From assembly GCA_903970355.1 (NCBI GenBank), contig CAJCIF010000488.1:1-11013 (forward strand): DNA of 11,013 bases, given 5' to 3'. Of the stretch, positions 6,476-11,013 are shown one piece after another. The position numbers were made by a program, and so were the translations under genes. Each line of letters begins with the position of its first letter. The stretch's first letter is position 1. This DNA is from Actinomycetota bacterium (GTDB taxonomy: Bacteria > Cyanobacteriota > Vampirovibrionia > Obscuribacterales > Obscuribacteraceae). The notes beneath the pieces are model-generated. The model made no database searches, was not told where the DNA came from, and saw only the letters and a list, made by a program, of their open reading frames with translations.

Positions 6476-7267
6476 TTACGAGTTGCTGATTGCACCATCA
6501 ACATTGATAACCATCTTTGTGCCTTCGATAGACCAGGTGATCAAGTTGCCTTGGCGGTCGAAGTAAACAGATTTGAAACCGGATTCTTTCACTTCACGAC
6601 CTTCAGTATCCAGCATGCTCCAGGTGCGACCGTTGCGGCGGCAGAGTTCAACACCATTCAGGTCGATGCGATCGAGGATGCCGCACTTGTTGTATATCGG
6701 CATCAAGAATGTTCCGGCATCATGCTTGACGAAAGCGATTGTGCCGCGTTGAGTGCGCATAACGTGATCATCAGATTGGAGAAGGGGAGCCATCAAGTCT
6801 TCCATCGTCACTGAATAAGGGCGTTCCATTTGTGGTTCTTGTTTAGCTTCGCAAACTTCTTCGTATTGTGGTTCGAATTCTTCAATCGGAAGTGCTTCGA
6901 TTTCTTCCACTGCCGGGAGTTCGGCTTCCAAAACGAACGGGATTTCTTCTGATTGGGGTTCGAAGTTCCAGCCGCCATCTACGAATGCCGGTTCTGCAGA
7001 TTCGGTACTTGTTGCATCAGCTTGTGTGGAAGCATCGCAAGGATCGTATGAGGTTAAGCCGCCTTCGTTTATGCCATTTTCTAATTGCCAGGCATCGAAA
7101 GGTTGCAGTTCTTCAACTACTGCGGCACTGTAGCCGTGTCCCGCTTTGAGCGGTTTGTAATTGTCGATACCGGTCAGAATCATGTGGTTCAAGGTCTTTT
7201 TGCCAACTACGGTGCGGCCATTTAGTTGTTTCGGTTGCGGTTTGGTGGTGTTCAGTTTGATTAACAT
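6476..7267 (-). CDS. Acidic-linker protein with beta-rich C-terminal module, 263 aa
   Basis: The start is ATG 7267 with AAGGAG about nine bases upstream. The N-terminal 45 residues are basic (KPQPKQLNGRTVVGKKTLNH). Residues about 85-150 form a low-complexity acidic linker rich in Glu, Pro and Phe. Residues about 151-260 form a compact module with alternating turns and strands: GTIAFVKHD, DLNGVELCRRNGRTWSMLD, TEGREVKE, DRQGNLITWSIEGT. The repeated xDxxGxxxxW turns recall YD/Rhs-type or WG-type beta repeats, without a full copy of either. No signal peptide or membrane helix is visible, so it should be cytoplasmic. Cysteines at 77, 139, 195 and 209 show no motif. It is a single-gene unit with its own promoter-like region and terminator. 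I do not recognise the family. Confidence 0.85.
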   Translation of the reverse strand: MLIKLNTTKPQPKQLNGRTVVGKKTLNHMILTGIDNYKPLKAGHGYSAAVVEELQPFDAWQLENGINEGGLTSYDPCDASTQADATSTESAEPAFVDGGWNFEPQSEEIPFVLEAELPAVEEIEALPIEEFEPQYEEVCEAKQEPQMERPYSVTMEDLMAPLLQSDDHVMRTQRGTIAFVKHDAGTFLMPIYNKCGILDRIDLNGVELCRRNGRTWSMLDTEGREVKESGFKSVYFDRQGNLITWSIEGTKMVINVDGAISNS

Positions 7268-7343
7268 GATTTCGTACTCCTTTGCTCTGAGTGGTCTACC
7301 GGCCCCCCGGAAAAATTAGGGAGGAATTTGAAAAATAATTTTT

Positions 7344-7373
7344 ATTATATTGAATAGTATATTGTTTTAAAAA
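7344..7373 (-). promoter_or_regulatory. AT-rich promoter region of the 7267 gene
   Basis: On the minus strand a perfect TATAAT (7344-7349) lies about 77 bases before the start codon, and TATACT (7356-7361) just upstream offers an alternative -10. No good -35 is seen at 17 bp. The extreme A/T content, against mid-GC neighbours, supports a promoter. Confidence 0.45.
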
Positions 7374-7388
7374 GCGGAAAGGCAGGAC

Positions 7389-7433
7389 CCGGGCTTAGCT
7401 GGCACCAGTTTTACTGATGTCCAACAAGCCCGG
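7389..7433 (-). terminator. Long hairpin after the nuclease gene, possible terminator
   Basis: CCGGGCTT (7389-7396) and AAGCCCGG (7426-7433) pair perfectly. The interior also pairs (CAGT/ACTG around AAA, with GG/CC and CA/TG beyond), giving an almost closed 45-base hairpin. It starts about 22 bases after the stop codon at 7456. TTTTT occurs only about 16 bases beyond the stem, so termination is likely but not textbook. Confidence 0.55.
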
Positions 7434-7455
7434 ATTCCACATTTGCCGCATGATG

Positions 7456-8640
7456 TCATACCGCCGCGCGCTGCAACCGCCAGTAGATGGCAGCGTGGTC
7501 GGTAACCCAGGGGGCCTTCTGGAACACCGGAATGACGCGGTAACTCGTGAAGGAGAAACCGGCCGGCATGTAGTTGGTGAAGCCCCCGTCGAGCCTGCCG
7601 CCCATACGTTGGGTGGACTGGGTGTCGTTCTGATTCAGCATCGTCCAACCGTAATAAAGGAAGGGCTCCACGTCGGTTGCCTTCCCGTTCACGATCTTGT
7701 CGAGGAAACAGTTCCAATCTCCCAATGCGATTGTCGGAATCGGCGTTTCACCCTCAGCCCAGTGCATAAGAAAATGCACTAGCTTAAGGGCCTGGTGGAA
7801 ACGCACGATGCCGGTCTTCCATGGACCGCCGCGCATGCTCTTCAAGTGGTCAGAGACGAACCGAAACGCAGTGATCCAGTATTTGTCCTGGAGAATTGCG
7901 GCAACCGATGCGCGGAGCTGTTCCACACCATCAACACCAACGACGTCGTCGATGATAATGCGGTCGAGCTCTTCGTACCGATTCGGATCCCAGAATAGAC
8001 CGCAAGCTTGCCCGCGTTCGTTGGGCGTGCCGCATGTCCACTTGTATCCCGCCGCTTCTGCAACTGGCGCCATGCCCTCGGGATTGGTTTCCTGAACGGT
8101 CAGAACGGAATAGTAGTTCTTCAGGATCCAGGCCAAAACTTCGGCTTGGGCTGCAGACTTCTTACCGTCCCAGAACTCCAGGTTCATTGTCCCGAACGGA
8201 GCCACGTTTTCGTCGTCCGGACGATAGATCGGCACAGTCGCGAACAGCTCCTTCAAGATGCCGATCGTCTCGGGGACGCTGCGCACCTCGATGGGCTTGT
8301 GACCGCCACCTTTCTTCTTGCTGTTCTTCCGCGCGTTCAGATATTGAACGAGCTCAGAATGGGTGACATCCATGCCGTGATCGCGCAAGTAGCCGAGAAG
8401 CACATGCGTGCTCGGTTCCGAGCTATGGAAATCGGGATGCCCCGGCAGAATGAGGCCCCGGCGTTCGACTTGAGGCAGCTCGATGCCGCTGAAGTCGATG
8501 AGACCGGTGTGCCCAGTAGGCATATTGCCGATTCGATTGATGTGATACTCGAGCGTTTGCAAGCGCTCATTTGCGTTCATTGCTTGCCGTTCTTTGGCGG
8601 TAAGCGGCCGAACAACATTGTGCTGATCTTGATCTTTCAT
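7456..8640 (-). CDS. Endonuclease/exonuclease/phosphatase (EEP) family protein, 394 aa
   Basis: ATG 8640 is chosen because AAAGGAG lies six bases upstream; a TTG 22 codons earlier (8706) lacks such a site. The EEP fold spans about residues 145-390 with its metal and phosphodiester-cleavage motifs in order: MNLEFWD (N153), VQETNPEG (E184, metal ligand), SDHLKS (H265), GDWN (D308, N310), RLDGG (351) and TDHAA (D381, H382). Family members cleave DNA, RNA or phosphoester lipids using Mg2+, and all catalytic positions appear present. Residues 1-140 are an extension not typical of the fold. It contains a possible helical region and a lysine cluster (KNSKKKGGGHK, about 105-115) that could contact nucleic acid. 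No signal peptide or membrane helix is seen, so it acts inside the cell. It is monocistronic, with a leader stem-loop and a 3' hairpin. The substrate cannot be told. Confidence 0.9.
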   Translation of the reverse strand: MKDQDQHNVVRPLTAKERQAMNANERLQTLEYHINRIGNMPTGHTGLIDFSGIELPQVERRGLILPGHPDFHSSEPSTHVLLGYLRDHGMDVTHSELVQYLNARKNSKKKGGGHKPIEVRSVPETIGILKELFATVPIYRPDDENVAPFGTMNLEFWDGKKSAAQAEVLAWILKNYYSVLTVQETNPEGMAPVAEAAGYKWTCGTPNERGQACGLFWDPNRYEELDRIIIDDVVGVDGVEQLRASVAAILQDKYWITAFRFVSDHLKSMRGGPWKTGIVRFHQALKLVHFLMHWAEGETPIPTIALGDWNCFLDKIVNGKATDVEPFLYYGWTMLNQNDTQSTQRMGGRLDGGFTNYMPAGFSFTSYRVIPVFQKAPWVTDHAAIYWRLQRAAV

Positions 8641-8662
8641 GACGAACTCCTTTTGATAGCAG

Positions 8663-8692
8663 CGCACCAAACCCTTGGTTCGGATTGGTGCG
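8663..8692 (-). promoter_or_regulatory. Leader stem-loop of the nuclease gene
   Basis: CGCACCAA (8663-8670) and TTGGTGCG (8685-8692) form a perfect 8-bp inverted repeat, with ACC/GGT able to pair inside. It lies 23 bases upstream of the start codon and just ahead of the AAAGGAG site. It could be an operator or a translational control hairpin. Confidence 0.5.
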
Positions 8693-8813
8693 GTAGCGAA
8701 TTTCAAGTTACTTAGCTGTTTTGACCGAATCTTCTTCTCAGTCTTTGGAGAACTCCCGGTACCAAGTCCACGGAAGCGAAATGAACCTCTCTCACGAATG
8801 AAATTGGCTCAAA

Positions 8814-8919
8814 CTCTCATTTTCGAATAGTCTGATCCCCTGCCCGAATCGTGGGACAAGATGCCTTATATAGAAGGAATGGATCGCTACTTTTGTATTT
8901 GACCGGTCGAAAATGAGAG
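8814..8919. repeat. 106-bp element bounded by perfect 13-bp inverted repeats
   Basis: CTCTCATTTTCGA (8814-8826) and TCGAAAATGAGAG (8907-8919) are exact reverse complements with 80 bases between. The interior can pair further (GATCC/GGATC). Size and ends resemble a small non-autonomous element of the MITE type, but I see no target-site duplication and no second copy here. A hairpin RNA gene is the alternative. Confidence 0.45.
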
Positions 8920-9243
8920 AGAAGATGCGCCTAACGTACTTCCTATTGCGCACTGAGCACAACAGAGACACTCCGTTCTTTACATCTACGCTAACCTTTC
9001 GATATCTTCGGCATATCGCCCACCGGGGCGGGTTTTGCGCACCTCCCAACGCCCACCTGTAAAGCTTAGCGCAGCATGGCGGAGTTGTAACAGAGGTGTT
9101 CCGCACTAATTTGCAGTTACCATATTAGGCTCGTTTCATGTTGTAAAGCGCCCTGGTGCCCCGCTAAACGTTGTGTTCGAGAATTGCAAAGACGGTTCTA
9201 AACATAGTTGCTTTCAACGCGGCATTTTTGTATGTATTACGAC

Positions 9244-9312
9244 GAACCTGATCTACAGGTTCAGCAATTGAAAAAACGAAAAATTGAATAGTCGCATTTA
9301 GTCCTCAATTGC
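9244..9312. repeat. Adjacent inverted repeats
   Basis: GAACCTG/CAGGTTC (9244-9262) form a perfect 7-bp stem with a 5-base loop. One base later GCAATTGA (9264-9271) pairs with TCAATTGC (9305-9312). Together they could fold as two neighbouring RNA helices. No terminator tract follows. Confidence 0.35.
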
Positions 9313-9419
9313 CAAAATCGTAGCCTTATTACAACTTGGAAAAGCTCAGGAAAGATGGTGTTATACGCCTTTTCCCCTGACTAGCGCTTATGAAGACGAT
9401 GTAATCACCCCTGGTGTCA

Positions 9420-9467
9420 TTAGCAGCCTCAGGGACGTCACCATATTCAGTGGCACTTAGCTGCTAA
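9420..9467. repeat. 8-bp inverted repeat with 32-base spacer
   Basis: TTAGCAGC (9420-9427) and GCTGCTAA (9460-9467) are perfect complements. The spacer pairs only weakly (CAC/GTG). It is part of the structured, gene-poor stretch; function unknown. Confidence 0.3.
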
Positions 9468-9513
9468 ATGAAATAGCAGGAAGTTTTGAAGCGTTCTACC
9501 TGAAAGGATAATC

Positions 9514-9615
9514 ATGCCCTTCTCAACGCACAAACTGTGAAAAAAGCATGACTTGAACGAAGGGATTCTGCCTGATTTGATGAGGAATCTTCTTACATTC
9601 CCGCGCAGAGCTTGA
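9514..9615 (+). other. Stop-interrupted short frame behind a good ribosome binding site
   Basis: AAAGGA (9503-9508) precedes ATG 9514. The frame reads MPFSTHKL, then TGA (9538-9540), then 24 more residues (KKHDLNEGILPDLMRN onward) to TGA 9613-9615. It may be a remnant of a small gene or chance. No composition test is possible at this length. Confidence 0.2.
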
Positions 9616-9693
9616 AGATGAGCCGTGTGTTTTGAAAGGTTGTGAGAACACCTTATATTTCCTCTTCACCCGACAGCAACTTCTCCAAAACAT
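9523..9693 (-). CDS. Possible small basic protein, 56 aa
   Basis: ATG 9693 on the minus strand follows AAGGA at about seven bases, and the frame ends with TGA at 9523. The product is very basic with three cysteines (MFWRSCCRVKRK at the start) and a serine run in the middle. It has no recognisable domain and antisense overlap with the short plus-strand frame at 9514. A chance ORF is at least as likely as a gene. Confidence 0.2.
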   Translation of the reverse strand: MFWRSCCRVKRKYKVFSQPFKTHGSSSSSARECKKIPHQIRQNPFVQVMLFSQFVR

Positions 9694-9760
9694 TCAGCTT
9701 TCCTTACCGCAATCATCCTTCCTTCCTCTCTCAACGGAGGCGAGGACGATGATCCACATC

Positions 9761-9774
9761 TAGAAAGGAGGTGA
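9761..9774 (+). promoter_or_regulatory. Extended Shine-Dalgarno sequence without a long ORF
   Basis: TAGAAAGGAGGTGA is complementary along all 14 bases to the common bacterial 16S rRNA 3' end (TCACCTCCTTTCTA). The frames behind it are tiny: TTG 9781 gives eight codons, and the overlapping GTG 9771 gives 27 codons. The surrounding bases do not continue as antisense 16S rRNA. Confidence 0.4.
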
Positions 9775-10079
9775 CACACTTTGACACGTTTCAACTTCGC
9801 GTCGTAAAACCCTGGCGAATCAACTTCTCTCCTGCACAAGTTGCAATCAACTAGTGCGCTACTAAACCTGAGGCATCCAATAGATATGTCCTCATCGACC
9901 CACTAGCCCGCAACGATTTTTCTGTATGACGATCGAATGCGGCGTTCTCTTCTAATGCATGGTCACAAGCCGTGCTCGACCCATCAGTAAGAGGCTGCCT
10001 TGTGCGTTTGGTACGCGATATCTTCGCCTATCTTGGACGCCATTGCAGCCTCGAAATTTCTCGAATAAGGAAAACAAAA

Positions 10080-10256
10080 ATGAAACGATCATCGTTCTCT
10101 CCAACCACCGCAACGCAGAACCGCGGTTTGGGTCTCTTCGCGACATCACCATCGAACGCAATGAATGGCCGCGGTTACGGTCTATTCGCGACATCGCCAT
10201 CGAGCATCAACTTCGGCGCACCCCAACACGAGAACAAGGGTTTCGCGACGAACTAA
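10080..10256 (+). CDS. 58-aa peptide with tandem GLFATSPS repeats
   Basis: ATG 10080 follows AAGGA at eight bases, the same arrangement as the confident genes here, and the frame ends with TAA 10256. The peptide has two 16-residue units, RGLGLFATSPSNAMNG (15-30) and RGYGLFATSPSSINFG (31-46), then a vestigial third (NKGFATN) at the end. It is rich in Gly, Ser, Asn, Ala and Thr, has no cysteine and has no signal peptide. Between the two DNA copies, third-position changes keep the amino acid (CTC/CTA, TCA/TCG), which favours this frame over overlapping frames on both strands. A disordered structural peptide or a modified-peptide precursor is imaginable, but no maturation gene is adjacent. Function unknown. 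Confidence 0.5.
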   Translation: MKRSSFSPTTATQNRGLGLFATSPSNAMNGRGYGLFATSPSSINFGAPQHENKGFATN

Positions 10257-10318
10257 CACCGGCGATCGATCAACAACGCTCTACCACCTAAAAAATGGTC
10301 TGAGCACAACCAGTAAGA

Positions 10319-10333
10319 CTTGTCTCTGACAAG
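10319..10333. repeat. 6-bp stem-loop CTTGTC/GACAAG
   Basis: CTTGTC and GACAAG pair around TCT, two bases before the large hairpin at 10336. It is the first of two tandem hairpins downstream of the 58-residue peptide gene. Confidence 0.45.
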
Positions 10334-10335
10334 CG

Positions 10336-10401
10336 CAGGCTGCTCGGAAAACGATTGCCATGGCTAATCCTAGCTATACAGCATTCGTCCCGGGCAGCCT
10401 G
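10336..10401. ncRNA. 66-nt near-fully paired hairpin
   Basis: The outer arms CAGGCTGCTCGG and CCGGGCAGCCTG pair over 12 positions (one T-G). Inside, ACGATTGC pairs with GCATTCGT with a single T-T mismatch. The tip ATGGCTA/TAGCTAT (one wobble) closes an ATCC loop. Only small internal loops remain. No T-run follows on either strand, so simple termination is unlikely. A structured RNA, a processing or stabilising 3' element, or a cruciform binding site are options. Typing it as RNA is inference. Confidence 0.45.
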
Positions 10402-10507
10402 ATTTCGTACCTAAAATTCGATTGTGCAATTTCGCATTCATCTTAAAAAGAAACCTTCTACTCTACATTGTAGTATTTTGGTTTACAGCCTGCTATCAGC
10501 GCTCGTT

Positions 10508-10541
10508 GCTAGTTGGCGTTTTCCACTAACAACCAACTAGC
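10508..10541 (-). repeat. 9-bp inverted repeat across the stop codon of the last gene
   Basis: GCTAGTTGG (10508-10516) and CCAACTAGC (10533-10541) pair perfectly over a 16-base loop. The stem includes the TAG stop codon (10509-10511) of the minus-strand gene. It may stabilise the 3' end of the message; no U-tract is present. Confidence 0.4.
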
Positions 10542-10994
10542 GCGATAAGGTCGCCAGGGAAATGCTTGTTGGAAAAATGGCAGCCACTTATGGCCTTGCA
10601 CCTTCGACATGAAGTAAAGCTCGTGTTGGGCTTCAACATCTGCAAGCTCAGAGAGTGTTTGCGAAAACTCGATCAATCCCAGCTCTGATGCATGCACTGC
10701 AGCGCGCTCGTACTCTTCTATGTTCGCGCTTTCCAACCGTCCGGCAAAATACATAGGCATGAACCAGCCAATCAGGAAGCATGCAGTACTTACTGTGTAG
10801 CCGATGCAAGCCATCATTACTTCACGCCATTTTTGAGGCGCAGCATCCAGGGCTCTCAACATATTTCCTACGAGCTCGCGATGCGCCCATTCTTCCTCTT
10901 CGATCTTTCTAATTTCTGCTTGCTCGGCTGCATTTTTAAGCGAGTGCCAATGACCGTTGTAAGCGCGACCTGCCGCTTTTTCTCCGGAGTAAGC
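10509..10994 (-). CDS. Coq7-like ferritin-fold di-iron protein, 5' end missing
   Basis: The frame reads from the adapter junction to TAG at 10509, giving 161 genuine residues. An apparent GTG start at 11009 lies inside adapter sequence and is not real. The pattern is that of ferritin-like di-iron carboxylate enzymes, closest to demethoxyubiquinone hydroxylase (Coq7): SGEKAAGRAY (first Glu ligand), EEEEWAHRE (E-x-x-H), a hydrophobic hairpin in the middle (MMACIGYTVSTACFLIGWFM), NIEEYERAA (third-helix Glu) and LADVEAQHE (second E-x-x-H). All six metal ligands can be placed. Coq7 hydroxylates a quinone precursor at the membrane using O2. Coq7 proteins are usually near 170-210 residues, so little more than the N-terminal tail is missing. 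The substrate is uncertain, since relatives use other lipids or have unknown roles. Confidence 0.75.
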   Translation of the reverse strand, partial: AYSGEKAAGRAYNGHWHSLKNAAEQAEIRKIEEEEWAHRELVGNMLRALDAAPQKWREVMMACIGYTVSTACFLIGWFMPMYFAGRLESANIEEYERAAVHASELGLIEFSQTLSELADVEAQHELYFMSKVQGHKWLPFFQQAFPWRPYRASWLLVENAN

Positions 10995-11013
10995 AGATCG
11001 GAAGAGCACACGT
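10995..11013. other. Illumina adapter sequence at the contig end
   Basis: AGATCGGAAGAGCACACGT is identical to the first 19 bases of the TruSeq read-1 adapter. It is an untrimmed library artefact, not genomic sequence, and it supplies five false codons (MLFRS) to the gene on the minus strand. Confidence 0.95.

Larger units (their letters stand above)
8693..10079. other. Long region without a convincing gene
   Basis: About 1.4 kb shows no ORF with both a good start and gene-like content. A minus frame at 8792-9106 starts at GTG without a ribosome binding site. What I can see: a 106-bp element bounded by 13-bp inverted repeats (8814-8919); a 7-bp palindrome (9244-9262) beside an 8-bp inverted pair (9264-9312); an 8-bp pair TTAGCAGC/GCTGCTAA (9420-9467); short plus-strand peptides behind good ribosome binding sites (MPFSTHKL at 9514; TTG at 9781 behind TAGAAAGGAGGTGA); and a possible 56-residue basic minus-strand frame (9523-9693). 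Decayed genes or untranslated RNA are both possible. Confidence 0.5.

Noticed and set aside
8792..9106. Minus-strand open frame of 104 codons
   Set aside because: GTG start without a ribosome binding site, scattered Arg/Cys composition typical of chance frames, and it overlaps the 13-bp inverted-repeat element.
9450..9457. GCCACTG-like box on the minus strand suggesting a cobalamin riboswitch
   Set aside because: No other conserved B12-element motif occurs nearby.
9619..9655. GAGCCGTGTG...GAAA string resembling group II intron domain V
   Set aside because: The complementary 3' arm (CACGGTTC-like) is missing and no intron-encoded protein is present.
9761..9790. Antisense end of a 16S rRNA gene
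   Set aside because: The match stops after 14 bases; the sequence that should follow in 16S rRNA is absent, so it is only an extended Shine-Dalgarno sequence.
9802..9815. AAAACCCTGGCG, also found in lacZ-alpha cloning vectors
   Set aside because: Only 12 bases match and flanking sequence differs, so vector contamination is not supported.
9952..10291. Longer overlapping frames on both strands around the 58-residue peptide
   Set aside because: They lack ribosome binding sites; the repeat copies show silent third-position changes only in the MKRSS frame.
10336..10401. Integron attC site
   Set aside because: The long hairpin has suitable size but lacks the RYYYAAC and GTTRRRY core sites, and no integrase is present.

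Overview
The window looks like a complete bacterial assembly contig rather than a slice of a larger replicon. Its last 19 bases match the start of the Illumina TruSeq read-1 adapter, and both outermost genes run off the ends. Base composition is mid-GC. Nearly every convincing gene has an AAGGA/AGGAG-type ribosome binding site, so the host is a bacterium. I cannot name a lineage from these sequences. No tRNA, rRNA, CRISPR array, transposase, integrase, replication or partition gene is visible. Gene density is low, with about a third of the window between genes and many stem-loops there, which fits an accessory, plasmid-like or slowly decaying region.

Layout, left to right. (1) Positions 1-1686, minus: the N-terminal 562 residues of a large four-helix membrane protein with a long extracytoplasmic region, cut by the left edge. 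(2) 2174-2932, minus: a soluble protein with a possible GNAT acetyltransferase-like core and an acidic tail. (3) 3387-5125, minus: four small genes of unknown function (two multi-helix membrane proteins, one six-cysteine protein, one soluble 183-residue protein). Stem-loops punctuate them, including two good intrinsic terminators; one of these abuts the ribosome binding site of the first gene. (4) 5645-6310, plus: a membrane-anchored GGDEF (diguanylate cyclase-type) gene with an in-frame TAA inside the catalytic domain and an altered signature loop, probably a pseudogene. (5) 6476-7267, minus: an acidic-linker protein with a small beta-rich C-terminal module. (6) 7456-8640, minus: an endonuclease/exonuclease/phosphatase (EEP) fold protein with its catalytic motifs present and an unrecognised N-terminal extension. 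(7) 8641-10079: 1.4 kb without a convincing gene, holding a perfect 13-bp inverted-repeat pair that delimits a 106-bp element, several other stem-loops and a ribosome binding site with nothing long behind it. (8) 10080-10256, plus: a 58-residue peptide with a 16-residue repeat, followed by a 66-nt near-fully paired hairpin. (9) 10509 to the right edge, minus: a Coq7-like ferritin-fold di-iron protein whose 5' end is lost at the adapter junction.

No single pathway ties these genes together. The most coherent unit is the hairpin-punctuated small-gene cassette at 3.4-5.1 kb, whose design suggests control by transcription termination. The next most interesting is the repeat mini-protein with its structured 3' region. 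The decayed GGDEF gene suggests that cyclic-di-GMP signalling at this locus has been lost.
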